A DNA stretch of 64,000 nucleotides from Iris pallida. Its lineage: Eukaryota; Streptophyta; Magnoliopsida; Asparagales; Iridaceae. Below are positions 43,724 through 56,029 of the stretch, piece after piece; position 1 is the stretch's first letter, and every line of letters begins with the position of its first letter. The translations under genes and the position numbers were made by a program. The notes under the pieces are model-generated. The model saw only the letters and a program-made list of their open reading frames with translations, was not told where the DNA came from and did no database searches. Location: the NCBI GenBank assembly GCA_029216955.1, contig JANAVB010029819.1, forward strand, positions 30,290,204 through 30,354,203, written 5' to 3'.

Positions 43724-46226
43724 AAGGCTTTTCGAAAGCATTGAAGACTTTCAGTATTGCATCATTAGATTCAAGATATCCATCATCGTTTCTGGGAGCT
43801 TTTGTTCTATTAGTAGCAACATGTGGCTTGAAATACATCGAGCAGAAGTTTGTAATCTCCTCGAGAACATAGAGTTCACAAACAGAACCCTCGACCCGAG
43901 CCTTATTTTTTACCTTTCCCTTTAGGTGGTTCAAATGCCGCTCAAACGGGTACATCCACTGATAACCGAAGGGCCCACCAACACGTGCCTCGTAGGATAG
44001 ATAAATTGGCAAATGTTCCATGGAGTCGAAGAACCCTGGAGGGAACACCCTCTTAAGCTTGCACAGCGTTACTGTAATGTCCTTCTCTTGCTTTTCTAGA
44101 CGATTGACAAGCAACTTAGTAGAACAAAGATCTCTGAACAATATGCTCAACTCTGTCAACGGATCCCAAGCGACCAACGGTAATAATTTCCGAAATGCTA
44201 TCGGAATTAACCTCTCCATAAATACATGACAGTCATGGCTCTTCATACTAGTCAGTTTATTCTCCTTCGGGTCGAAGTATCTTCTTAAATTCGACACATA
44301 TCCGTCAGAAAATATTAGGCCCTGAATCCACCTACAAAGTCTTACTTTATCTTCCCTGTCAAGTGAGAAAATTGCCTTAGGCTGCTTATACTTCCCATTG
44401 CCTTCCTTTATCAAATGTAATGCAGGACGTCTGCATATATCTTCCAAGTCCAACATGACCTTGGAATTATCTTTTTCTTTACGTCCATCACAGTATTGAT
44501 TATGTTGTCAAACATATTTTTCTCGATATGCATGACATCAAGGTTATGTCTGATCAGATTGGTGCTCCAATAAGGCAGGTCCTAGAATATACTTCTTTTC
44601 GTCCAATTATGAGTACCGCCAAATTTATCACACTTGTATCCCTTTGTAGGCTCTTCGATAGCACTTGAAAAATCCTTGACCTCCTCCCATATCGTGTCTC
44701 TGGTCCACCTTAGGGGTGGATTGGCCTTTTCTACAAAGCCGACATGAAATGCATTCCTGTTCCTCTGGAACGGATGGTCATTCGACAATAACTGTCGGTG
44801 ACAATCGAAGAAACACGATTTTCCTTCGTATTTTAAATGGAAAGCCTTCGTGCGGTCCATGCAATACGGACATGAGAGACGACCGTGAGTGCTCCATCCA
44901 AATAACATTCCATAGGCCGAAAAGTCGTTGATGGTCCACATCAGTGCGGCCCTTATCTGAAAATTTTGCTTTCTAGAAACATCGTAGGTGTTGGTACCTA
45001 CTTCCCGCTGCTGATTTAACTCATCTATCAATGGCTGTAAATACACATCGATGTTCCTCTTCGGATTGTTCGGACCCGTGATAATAACGGTAAGAAACAT
45101 ATAAGGAGTCTTCATACACATCCAAGGCGGTAGATTGTACAGAGTGATGATCACAGGCCAACACGAATATTGGGAGCCCGAAAGTTCGAATGGGGTAAAA
45201 TCGTCGGAGAAGAGACCCAATCTGACATTACGCAGATCTGAAGCAAAATTTGGATGCTCTCGATCAAAGTGCTTTTATGCTTCCCCATCATATGGGTGAT
45301 CCAATACTCCTTCGATCTGTTTCCGTCTGTGCCAGCTCATATTTTTTGCAGTCTCCTTCACCATAAATAACATCTGCAGCAGCGACATCAATGGCAAGTT
45401 GTACATCGAATCGGTAGGCTTCCTAACACCGGAAGTCCTACTTGAACTTGTTGCCTTGTAGCAATCAGTACCACAAAATCTGCATACGTCTTCATCCTTG
45501 TCGTCTTTGTAGTACAACATGCACCCATTGCGACATGTATCAATTTTCTCTTATTCCATCAAGAGAGATCTCACCATCCTCTTAGACTGGTAGAAGTTTG
45601 TAGGTAACTTTGTACCTACCGGCATGATCTCTATAATCAATTCGATGATTCGATTGTAGCATTCTTGAGACATGTTAAAATCGGACTTGATGTTCCGCAG
45701 TCTTGTAACCACCTCCAACGGTGAATGATCCTCACATCCAGGATACAAAGGAGTCCTTGCATTCTCCAGCAACTCCATAAACTTTACAGCATCGGTATTC
45801 GGTGCCTCTTCTGCCGTATCATGATTGTCTAGATCGAAACTAGGCCCCGCATCGTCAAAAATCATGTTCACGCACCCTTTGTCGTAACCAGCGTGGTCAT
45901 GGACATCCATATACGGGAAATTAGTCTCCAGCTCCGATGCTAAAGGCACAAGTTCTCCGTATGACGTCCACTGATAGTAATTCAGCATAAAACCTTTCGA
46001 GTATAAATGATATGTCACATCCACTTCTGGATGATATTTCATGTTATGACATCTCACACATGGATACTTAATTTTCGTACGGTCCATGTACTGAGGGAAT
46101 GCTTTGGCAAACTACAGAAATTGCTCTACCGGCCCCATGTATAAATTTATCCCGCACACCGCACATATCATCTGGATGACGATTATACATCCACGAACGA
46201 CGCCCCATATAGTAATTCATATCCAT
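43724..46226 (-). pseudogene. CACTA-1 TNPD transposase, 5' and middle part
   Basis: From 46226 the frame starts MDMNYYMGRRSWMYNRHPDD, then KYPCVRCHNMKYHPEVDVTYHLYSKGF (transposase-associated domain, PF13963). Next are EKIDTCRNGCMLYYKDD and CRFCGTDCYK, the tnp2 transposase domain (PF02992; LGLFSDDFTPFELSGSQYS, PYMFLTVIITGPNNP, HGRLSCPYCMD, HNLDVMHIEKNMFDN) and a DUF4218 domain (SHDCHVFMERLIPIAFR, EARVGGPFGYQWMYPFERHL). TNPD is the enzyme that cuts the CACTA ends. Stops near 46112, 45548, 45275 and 44582 and frameshifts near 46100 and 44480 break it. Element B interrupts it at 43724. Confidence 0.92.
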
Positions 46227-47160
46227 TTGACAATAATTCTGTAAATATAGATACACATTATTCTAGTATATTCCAAATTGAAGCATATAGACACATGAAT
46301 ATCAAATGAGTGTCGTCATATGTTCAACAAGAAGGCCCCCTCTCTGACCCCCCTATGAACCCACTCTACTTCCCTGCTTCTCATTCGACTCTCTCAGCAT
46401 CATATGATATCTACCTCAACCTCAGCCTAGAGAAGTGTAGAAATATTAATGTTAACCAAGGTTCACAGTATCGGTATCGGTATCGGTATCAGTATCGAAA
46501 TCGATTTTGGTATCATTTACGGTTGATATCATGAATCTCATAGCTTCCGCTAGCAGAGCACAATGTAGAGCCAAACGTGAAGCAGAGCTTCATATTCAAA
46601 ATATTAAAAGAAAAAAGTTTTCGATTGGTGGTGGGACGAGTCAGAATCCTTAAAATATTATCTTACCATAATGTACCAAAATGTGTCCTCAAATAAATAT
46701 ATAAATATATGTCATTTATTATTTTTCATCGGTTATTTGCTATTTAGTGCCCTTGACTGTTCATCACTTTACCATAAGATTTGTAGATTATCACTTTGAT
46801 GCGAAAATTTTGTTGCCGTTATGGTAAGGTAAGAACATAAATATTCCTAAAGAATGGCACAAATTGATGTGGTATATGCCTATTATGTATCATCTCTATC
46901 CCTATATCGCTCAATGTATAGTAAAGTATGGAGGATCCTGGGTCTTTCGTTGATAACACAATTTATGCCAGACGTGTTCTCTAATCTAGTGAATGTAAGA
47001 AGATGACCACAAGAGTAGTTGTGGGCTTGTCTTTGCCAATATTAAATTGACATAACAACTTCAAGATGTAACTCGATTGGTGAACTAGAAAACTATTGAT
47101 ACAATGCTTAAGGTACATGCCTAATCAAAATTTGATTTTTCCAAGATCCTTCACCCCATA
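46227..47160 (-). other. CACTA-1 region upstream of TNPD
   Basis: No gene was recognised. 46370-46440 (CTACTTCCCTGCTTCTCATT and following) resembles 50387-50450 in CACTA-2, supporting a family link between the two transposons. A run of TATCGG words (46470-46500) is similar to the TATCGG/GATACC tract of CACTA-2 near 52620-52760. Confidence 0.6.
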
Positions 47161-47690
47161 ATGTAATTTGTCGGCTATAATGATGTCGATTATTTATTTG
47201 ACCCGTATAAGATGAGATTCTAAAGTGGTTATGTTTCTAACATGTGACACAACGATATCTTGAAAATATACAAAGCAGACCCTGGTTTCTACTTCTTCAA
47301 ATAATGTTGAGCTCATTGTCCTTCATGATGCTACCCGAAAGTGCATATGGTTGCTAGTCGTCGAAGAGTATATTCAGACTGCAAGCAGATCTTCTTCTAT
47401 TATTGATGTTCAGACGATAATATATGATGACAATGTCGTGTGCATTGACCAGATGATGAAGGACAACAACAGGGAGAAAATATCAAGCACACGTTGCACC
47501 GAAGTTTTTTTTCTTACATCAACAACAACAACAGTAAAAAAAATAAAGTCAAACAAATCTAATCCCATGGCAGCTTGGTTGACATGTTCACAAAGTCCAT
47601 ATTGGTGTCCACTTTCTAAAAGATCATTTATGGTACCAGATTGTGAAGATTCTCTAAATTGCAAGGCTCGTAGTTTGGGATAAATGTCGA
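47161..47690 (+). pseudogene. Ty1/copia RNase H remnant
   Basis: The plus strand reads GYNDVDYLFDPYKMRF then, after frameshifts, TLVSTSSNNVELIVLHDATRK, CIWLLVVEEYIQ, TIIYDDNVVCIDQM, SSTRCTEVFFL and KIKSNKSNPMAAWLT. This is the order of the copia RNase H tail (DAGYLSDP, TSSNHAE, DNAACI, KHISPKFF, NLADLFTK). It is strongly eroded and has no visible LTRs. It is an old insertion into CACTA-1. Confidence 0.75.
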
Positions 47691-48545
47691 CATTATGAGT
47701 GTATACATAAGTATACTTACTTGACCTTAACGTACTCTCTTTTTCTAACTTAGGAAAATTTTTCGCTAGGTTTTTCGCATCCTAAGAAAGTTTAACATAG
47801 AACTCACATTGTGCTAGTCATATCTCTAGAAATTTCCACGTCTTTAAGACTTATCAACATTTAGTCACTTTTTTCGTTCGATTGTGATTTTTCCACTAGA
47901 TTTTTCAAGTCAAGATTTTAGCTGAAATCTACCCATAGCTATACATTACCATAAACTTGTATTAATATATTGGCTGAAAACTAATGCTGATCATTCCTGA
48001 AAACTGATACAATTTGTACATTGAATTATGAACACGTACTCAAGGGGCAGTGCTGTAATGTGACTGCTCTATTGATTCTGCATAAAGGGATTGTGATCCC
48101 TTAAAATCCTCAATCGATCTTCCGAGATCCGATCTTATAAACGTCTTGTGGCTTTATATATAAAGCAAGCAGTATACCATATCCTAACACTAACTGATAA
48201 TCACATACACTAAAACTCTTAGATAGGATACTCGCATTCACTTCTAAATATCCTAATTGATCCTAAACTACATTCACTCACTAGTACCAACACTAACTCA
48301 AATAGGCACTCTCATCTCCCCATGAAACTATACTGATACCAACTGATACTACTGCTCACACTCACACTCGATACATACACACTTCACTCAGGCATTTGCC
48401 TGTACTCGAGCTCTAAAATGGGATTCCCCCTATCTTCTAAAGCCCCTGACTTCTCTAACCCCTGCCCATGTGGCTTGTAGCCCGAGCCAATGCAAGCCTT
48501 GCCAAGGCAAGTTGCTGCTGCTGCAACAATGCCACATGGCATATG
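47691..48545. other. CACTA-1 or copia-remnant flank, no gene seen
   Basis: AT-rich to about 48400, with CACTCACTC-type simple stretches near 48270-48400, then a short CTGCTGCTG run near 48513. It may include an eroded LTR of the copia remnant. It ends at ATATG (48541-48545), where LARD-2 begins. Confidence 0.4.
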
Positions 48546-49884
48546 TGTCACGATTCGTACCCGTTTTTGGGATACGAGTATGTATCCAAGCCTAACCTAC
48601 GCCGCAGTATCGGCGGTAGTACGTGGTCTATGATAAGCATTATCCATACAAGTACATTGTTCACATTTATCATCCACAACTAAGTTGTAAAAAAAGATTA
48701 AACTCAAGTATCAATAAATAATTTAAAGAAGGATCCACTACAATTCAGCTAGTCTCGGAAACAAACCCACTAAAATAAATATAAAACTACTGAAACTAAA
48801 GTTCGCTAAGCTCACTAGCTAAGAATAACACAAAAAAGCATAAGAAAGAAATATGCTACTCCATATCAGTAGAAGTAACCGGCACATTGATAACGTTAAT
48901 CACTACTAAAATACAACGACTTAGCGACGGCCATATCCGTCGGAAATTCGTCGGTAAATCATCTTACCGACGGATTTCTGGCGGATACGGGCTAAAAAAA
49001 TTCGTCGGGAATATCCTCGTCGCTAAAACTAGCTCGTTGCTAGTCCGCCGCTTCGCGACTAATTAGCAACGAATTTTCATTGGCAAAATAAAAACTTTTA
49101 GCGACGGCTAATCGACGGCTTACCGTCAACTTCAACAGTTTAAAATTTTAATATATTCATAAAATTAGCGACGAAAAATTTGTCGCTAAATCGTCGCTAA
49201 CCGTGTATCCGAGTGTTTCTGATATGCAATATCTGTCGCTCAAAGCATCGCTGACCTCGATGGATTAGCGGCGGAAGAGCGACGGATAATACATTGCCAC
49301 CCTTCTGGAAATCTTCTATATATTCCAGAATTTGAGCGACGGAACGTCCGTCGCCCTTCCGTCGCGTAATTTTTCCAGAAATAGGCCGACGAACAATACG
49401 TCAGGAAACCGTCGCTAGCTGCAAAAGTCAGTCGATAACCCGTCGGTAATCCGTCGATACCTGCAATAGTCCGTCGGTAACCCGTCCGTAATCCGTCGCT
49501 AACTGAAATATTTTTGAAAAAAATTACAGGAAAGAGACTATTCCCTGTAATATAACATATTCACCATCCACCATACACAAATATAACATATCCGACATCC
49601 AATATATCCAACAAATATACATATTGCCAACACAATATCTCCAAACATCCAATATATCACGACATACACAAAAAATATCCAACACAATGACCAACAAAAT
49701 ATCCAACACACTATCCCAACATACATAGCAAAATATCCAAACATAAATAACCCAATACAAATACGAAGGCTCAATCTGGTTGTATTGAGGCATGTACCAT
49801 TCTATCAGCCACTTTGCAAAATATCCAAACATAAACAATCCAACACAATGCCTTAGAAAAGACCGCAAGTCAGACGATGAATCC

Positions 49885-50226
49885 TCACAGCCAGGGATCA
49901 TAGTTGCATTGAGGCATGTAACATTCCATCAGCCACTTTGTATACGAAGGCTCAATCTGGTTGAGGTCTTCTGTAGGGACAGGAGGGTCGGTCCCGATGC
50001 TACTACTCTCTGACGGTGGCTCCTCCTTAACTTCAATCTTGGGAGCAATCTCTTCCTTGATGGTCATCGGTTCTTTCTTAACCTCGACCTTTGGTAACAC
50101 CTCCTCCTTAACAGTCACCGGCTCTTGTTTGACGACGCAGACTTCCTCCGTGTCGACCTCCAAGGGTTCTATGCCTCGGCCCCTTCCTCGGCTAGCAGCA
50201 CCACCTCGGGGAGTCTTGGGAGCCAT
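49885..50226 (-). CDS. CACTA-2 small MAP-family protein, copy 1
   Basis: This is 113 residues from MAPKTPRGGAASRGRGRG to a C-terminal EPSYTKWLMECYMPQCNYDPWL. The middle repeats VKEE, VKKEP, IKEE, VKEEP at regular spacing. An in-frame ATG eight codons upstream exists, but I chose the MAP start because all family members share it. A partial second copy of the C-terminal block (FAKWLIEWYMPQYNQIEPSY) lies at 49763-49825. Function unknown. Confidence 0.65.
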   Translation of the reverse strand: MAPKTPRGGAASRGRGRGIEPLEVDTEEVCVVKQEPVTVKEEVLPKVEVKKEPMTIKEEIAPKIEVKEEPPSESSSIGTDPPVPTEDLNQIEPSYTKWLMECYMPQCNYDPWL

Positions 50227-50349
50227 CTCTCTGACAACAAAATTTTTCATATAGGGTAAAGAAATTTACTCAGATTATAAAAAAATAAGAAGTTTATCGA
50301 AATTTTCAGCCACATATGATATCCACCTCGGGGAGTCTTGGGAGCCTTC

Positions 50350-50812
50350 TCCTCTCCTCCACCATGGCTCTGGACCCATCTGCTCCTTCCTACTTCCCTT
50401 CTTCTTATTTGACTCTCTCAGCCACGTATGATATCCAGCTCAAGTGTAGAGTCGGGGGAGAAGAAGTGGACAGGAAGAGGAGGGAGAACCAGCACAGTCG
50501 GCGGCATGACCTGGAGAAAGTACAGAGATTTTACTGGAGGTGGTGGCAATTTTCCCAGGATGGTGTTGAGGAGCAAGTGTAGAGTCGGCCTCAACACCAT
50601 CCTGGAAAAATTGCCAAAACCTCCAGTAAAACCTCTGTACTTCCTTCAGGTCATGCCGTCGGCTGTGCTGGTTCCCCCTCATCTTTCTGCCCACTTCTTC
50701 TCCCCCGACTCTACACTTGAGCTGGATATCATATGTAGCTGAGAGAGTCAAATAAGAAGAAGGGAAGTAGGGAGGAGCAGATGGATCCAGAGCATGGATG
50801 GAAGAGAACTAG
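50350..50812. repeat. Long inverted repeat in CACTA-2
   Basis: The left arm (about 50350-50570) and right arm (about 50590-50812) are reverse complements with few mismatches. They are separated by a 19-base loop at 50571-50589. A transcript would fold into a hairpin of more than 200 base pairs. The left arm is also related to 46370-46440 in CACTA-1. Confidence 0.88.
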
Positions 50813-51014
50813 AAAGCACTGAACCTTCCTGTTGTGAGAACTGTAAAGAGTGAGAAAGGAGAGGGGGTCTTTGATTTTTGCGTTCATCATCATTAGAGGG
50901 AGCAGCACTAGAAACGTTGTGACATTGGTAGCATGAGAGAGTAAAAATCTGTATCACAAGACTAACAAAATTACTATGTAATCATGTACTCACCAATAAC
51001 CGGATGTAACTAGA

Positions 51015-52445
51015 AATCTTTCATAATTTATTCTAGCATACATTAGTGTGAATCATCTATGTTATGTACATATGGTGTAGTATATGTTTTTATCGAATCT
51101 AGTATCAGAAGAATGTAACAGAATCAAGATGAACTCACATAATGTAATACTATGACATCATCTACTACTACATAAGATATAGTGATAGGTTGTCACATCA
51201 TTATTGCTGAGGGATGATGGTCGGAGGACAGTCAACTTTATCTATGGCTACATTGGAGACCACCATGCTGTCAGGAACCTCTCACTCGAGCTCTACACGA
51301 AGGATGTCCACTTGAGCTCCGGGGCAAAGTTTTGGCTCGGAGCAAGAATCTGTTGACGGAGCACATCCACCATGCTGTAAAAAAAATAGTAATGGTGAGA
51401 GACCCATCTGAGTAGGACGGATACTCTGATAATATCTCCTCCAACACTTAATCCCACTACTGATATCATTCTTGTAAAGGTGATCTCTCAGAGTATACGT
51501 CCTACTCAGATGGATCTCTCAGAGTATCCTCTCCGGTTGGTTGTCGTATCATCATTGCCGAGGGATGAGGGTCGGAGGACAGTCAACTTCATCTACGGCT
51601 ACATAGTTTTTGCCTCGCCAGTTGAATGGTTGCAGGGACTATGTCCTGATCACCATGTCGTAGTCCAATACAATCCAGAGATTGACACAGTACTAATTCA
51701 TATATGTAGTCCAATACAAATAGTCTAATACAAAAACAACCCAATACAAATAGTCTAATACAAACAAGTTCAGTAATAGCTAATGAGAGCCACGCAGCTC
51801 ACGCAAACGCTCAGTAATACGATCACGCAGCCACCTCGAATAAGTGGGATCGACGGCATTAGGAGAGATGTCGTCCCTTGCAAGTGCTGCATGAATAGAA
51901 CTCCCGGTCTCACTAGCTACCGGTGCTGGATGAATAGAACTCTCGGTCTCACTAGCTACCGGTGCCACTTCCTCCTTAAAAGTAGGAGGAGCCACCTCAG
52001 CATTCAGTGTTTCCCTCAAACGATGTGCCGCTCCTCGGGTCATGGGTGCCATCTGGTAAGATCGACATTCACAAATAATATAATTATAACATAAGCAAGC
52101 TAACTAAAGGAACCATCATGTCTTTTGAGTACATTTTTGAAAGCAGATAAAAGATAGAATATTCGATTTTTTGCCAAGTGTGAGAACGGATGGCTCAGAA
52201 CACAACCCAAAATTCATTGTAGCATACATTAGAGTGAATCATCTATGTTCTGCACATATGGTGTAGTATATGTTCTTATCGTATCTAGTATCTGAAGAAT
52301 GTAACAGAATCAAGATGAACTCACATAATGTAATACTAAGACATCATCTACTACTATATAAGATATAGTGATAGGTTGTCATATCATCATTTCCGAGGGA
52401 TGATGGTCGGAGGATAGTTAACTTTATCTACGGCTACATAGTTCC
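51015..52445. repeat. CACTA-2 direct repeat of about 240 bases, two copies plus a partial third
   Basis: 51015-51250 and 52205-52445 match closely (CATACATTAG(T/A)GTGAATCAT through GAGGGATGATGGTCGGAGGA). A shorter third copy (GAGGGATGAGGGTCGGAGGA and onwards) lies at 51559-51660. No coding function was seen. Confidence 0.8.
51780..52052 (-). CDS. CACTA-2 small MAP-family protein, copy 2
   Basis: This is 90 residues from MAPMTRGAAHRLRETL through a KEEVAP middle with two copies of PVASETxSSIH to VDPTYSRWLRDRITERLRELRG. It is the closest relative of the broken frame at 28511-28855 in CACTA-1. A short basic helix at the end follows the YxxWLR motif. It is open from start to stop, but small, so coding is likely rather than certain. 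Confidence 0.65.
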   Translation of the reverse strand: MAPMTRGAAHRLRETLNAEVAPPTFKEEVAPVASETESSIHPAPVASETGSSIHAALARDDISPNAVDPTYSRWLRDRITERLRELRGSH

Positions 52446-52509
52446 TTCCTCGCCAGTCGAATGGCTGCAGGGACTATGTCGGAGGACAGTCAACTTTATT
52501 AATAGTTAT

Positions 52510-53480
52510 TTGTTTTTCGATACCAAAAAATCCGATACTCGATCCGAAACTACCGATATTATCGATACCCTCGATGCCGATACTCATAGGAATAGTCCGA
52601 TACCGATACGGGGACATGCAAAACTGTATCAGTATCAGAAAGTATCGGATCGGTATCGGTCAGTATCGGGTATTGGTCAGTATCGGAGCGGGATATGCCA
52701 AACTATACCGGTATCGGTCATTATCGGTCCGATACCGATTCCAATTCCGATACCGATTCCGATACCCCCTCTTCCGATTCGATACACATAGGATTGGTCC
52801 GATCTGAAACCACCTTTACCCCCTCCTCCGATCCGATACTCCGATTCGAAACCACCGATACTCATAGGAATGGTCCGATCCAAAACCACCGATACCCCCC
52901 CACCCCCTTTCCTGCCCCGCCGGACAGCAAATCCCCCTCCTCTCCCACACCCCCCATGACAGCAAACCCCCACCCCACCACCTCCCCCACCGACAGCAAA
53001 TACCCACCCCTCCTTCCCCTCACCACCCGACAACAAACCCTAAACCCTACCCCTGCCCTCCGTCCCGCACCCAACACCATCTACCCCCCGCCCCCTCCCT
53101 CCTCCGATCACCGTCGACCCCCGCGACAGCCGGCCCACCCCCCACGCGACAGCCGGCCCACCCCCCACCCGAAACCCTACTCCTGGCCCGAAACCCTAAA
53201 CCCTATCCTGCCCCCCGCCCTCAACAACCTCCCCCCCCCGCCCCCACTCCCTTTCCCCCACCCCGCCGGCCCGAGCGACAGCCGACCCATCCCTCCACCA
53301 ACCCGAAACCCTAAACAGAGAGAGATATAGATAGTGAGAGAGAGGGAGAGAGAGAGAGCATACCTGAGAGAGCGATATCCCGTCGAAGAGAGCTTCGTCG
53401 GAAAATAGAACACGTCAGAGAGAGCTCGTCGGAGAGAGAAAGAGAGAGGGGGAAGAGAGAGAGTTTTTGGGGAGAATAAA
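52510..53480. repeat. CACTA-2 low-complexity tract
   Basis: 52510-52880 is built from GATACC and TATCGG words, 52890-53310 is strongly C-rich on the plus strand, and 53315-53465 is GA-rich. AAACCCTAAACCCTA words occur near 53035 and 53190. A 211-codon proline-rich frame here follows from base composition and is not called as a gene. Confidence 0.75.
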
Positions 53481-56029
53481 AAATTCTCCTCCTCGTCGGT
53501 TCAATTTAAGTTAGGTTACAGTATTTAGCGATGGATTACCGACGGATATATCCGTCGGTAGGTAGTCGCTAAATACCCACTAGATTACCGACGTAACGTC
53601 CGTCTCCACATAGACGCTAATTTAGCGCACCATTTTTTTATATTTTGCCGCCACAATGTGCGACATATTAGCGATGGACTTGAATCCGTCGCTAAAGCTT
53701 CGTCAAGTGAGCGATGGAGGTGCGACTGATTTTGACACAAGAAAACTAAAAAAATATATCCATTGCTTTCTGATGGTAGCAAGTCACAAGGTAGTCACGA
53801 GGCCGTCGCTAGGGCCGACGGATACTATCCGTCGCTAATCGTTTGTCGCTAAATTGTTGTGTTTTAGTAGTCAATGTCACCAAGATATGCACCATAAACC
53901 TCAGGGTAAACCACGTCGTCTAAATTTGAAAAACAGTTATCTAGTCAAGATTGGAGCAAGATCACCAAAACACTATACTACACAATATAATATACAAGCA
54001 CGCAGAATAGCAAGAAGGAAAGGATGAATATAACATGATACAAAAGAGACCTATATACATTAGAAAATAGTTTAAAAGTACAATTATGATGTGGAACAGT
54101 TGAAGGTATAATTAAGACACGAAGACAATATAAGAGAATGATGAATATAAGACAAACCTCTGGGCAAAATGTCATCACGAAACAAATCACGTGTACTGTG
54201 TTTTAGAACACAAGTGTTCCGCATGTGGACGGGTTAGGACATCCAGCATTCGGTGCGTGAGGTGCAACGACTGCTATCAATATTGACATTGGAAAAAAAT
54301 TGTACATTATGTAGACCACATGCATACTAGTTGTATTCCTCCTCCTGACTCTCTCATAAGTAAACATGATCACTTTAACATTAACATTAAATTTAAACGT
54401 TGAACATTGAAGATAGAACATTGAACGAAAATATTAAGTGAACATGTATGGTTATGGTAACAAGTATAACTCTCGTGCACCAATGGTATAGAAGATAAGA
54501 CTATCAATTTAAGGAAAAGAATAACATGTAGCATAAAATAAAGGCAACATAGGTCATAGTGATACTTGCCTTGCTCCGCTAGATGATGAAGTCACAACTC
54601 AAACGTCTTAGATCGATCTACCCCGTCACATAAATAACCATAAGTTAGATTATGAAAATCCCACTCTAGAAATTCTAGAAAGTGGCTAATGGTTTATCAT
54701 AACTAATTTAATCTAATATAATCTAAAAAAAAACAAAAATAAGAAAGTTTGGCCATAGAAAGTCATGTTTCCAATTTTGGAAACCATGGTACACAAATCG
54801 AGGCACATCAATGACTAAATAGTCAAATGACACAAACTCTATGACTTGAGTGCGTATCCTAGTATATTTCAGCGCCACGAGTGCACTAGAATCAACTGTG
54901 CCACAAAATCACGCTTTTGTCAAAAGATATCGCCGTTATGGCTATCCATGACCAAATCGATGATTTATTGACAAAACTAAGTTCTACGAATTAATAAAAA
55001 TACAGGATAAACTAATTAATTTCTGGGAAAAATATATGTCATAGAGCTCTGTGTTAGCTTTCCGAAACATCAAACGATTCATGATTCGGATTCCTGGTTC
55101 TCCCGGAATCTCAAAAACACAGAAACGTATCAAATTTCGGACAACTAGCACCCTACGAATTTTCCAAAAATTCAGGTTCAGAAATTATGAAAATAAATTA
55201 TATATTTAAGAAATATACCTCAATACGCTTCCAATAAAACAACGGCGCATGAAAAGCTCTCCTGGTTTGGCGGCAATCGCTTCGGGAAGGTAAAGGACTC
55301 CTAGATGAAACTTATCTCAAAATCGACAGGAATTTAAATAGGATTTCGAATAAAATATATATATAGGAGAGAGAGAGAGAGAGAGAGGCGGTTATTGTAG
55401 CACCGACAGGTGGGCCCGCCCATGCTGACCGGATAATTATTTATTTAATTCAGAAAATCATTTAAAAATTATTTTAAGACCAAATAAATCAAAATAAATT
55501 GCAGAAAAATCCAAAAAAATCCTAGAAAATTCTAGAAAATATTTCTAAGTGTTTAGAATCTAAATAAAATATATTAACATAAAATATCATCGTGTGACAT
55601 CACAGTAAATTCTAAAAACCTATAAAATATAAATTCTATATGTTCTAATTATCTAAACATTCTAAAAAAATCCAAAAAAATCCTACAATATTCTAGAAAA
55701 TATTTATAACCTAGTAGAGCCTAAATAAAATACTAGGTCCCAAAAATAACTCCGAATGACCATATGGTAAATCATGAAAGTCAATACAATATATAAATCT
55801 TCACAAAATAAATATTTAGAAATTATCTAAAATATCTAAAAATTATAATAAACTATAAAATAGATATATAATGTTTATATAACCTATCTAGAGGCTATAT
55901 AACCATAAGATGGTCCTAACTTACCTATAGGCGTAGGCACGACATCCTATGATCATAGAAATCAACCATAATCTAATCAAATAAAATTTATAAAAATCTA
56001 TAAATTTTTAATCGTGGTGGCAAATGCCA

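Larger units (their letters stand above)
48901..53872 (-). mobile_element. CACTA-2: non-autonomous CACTA transposon
   Basis: The left end is CACTACTAAAATACAAC (48901). The right end is GTTGTGTTTTAGTAGTC (53856-53872), with the last G changed to C. The target duplication AAT is at 48898-48900 and 53873-53875. The other LARD-2 LTR shows the uninterrupted site near 57448. The ends carry many GTCGCTAA and CGACGG words. It has two small MAP-family frames on the minus strand and no TNPD, so it needs a helper such as CACTA-1 once was. Confidence 0.93.
48546..56029 (-). repeat. LARD-2 3' LTR, interrupted by CACTA-2
   Basis: 48546-48900 and 53873-56029 are colinear with 57096-59305 and 62260-62589. 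The CACTA-2 insertion lies between them. Apart from short GAGAGA tracts (55362-55386) I see no features or genes in the LTR. Confidence 0.88.

Noticed and set aside
50316..50742. Overlapping frames on both strands near 50.3-50.75 kb
   Set aside because: They are mirror images produced by the long inverted repeat, not separate genes.
51480..51728. 82-codon frame in CACTA-2 with a VEWLQGLCPDHH block
   Set aside because: It lies in the direct-repeat region. The matching stretches in the other repeats (51190-51260 and 52390-52490) do not keep the frame, and no transposase motif fits.
53030..53320. AAACCCTAAACCCTA words suggesting an interstitial telomere
   Set aside because: Only two or three scattered units occur within a C-rich tract of a transposon. 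They may be telo-box promoter words or chance.
52695..53330. 211-codon proline-rich open frame
   Set aside because: It lies in a C-rich low-complexity tract where any frame stays open. There is no domain and no relative elsewhere in the window.
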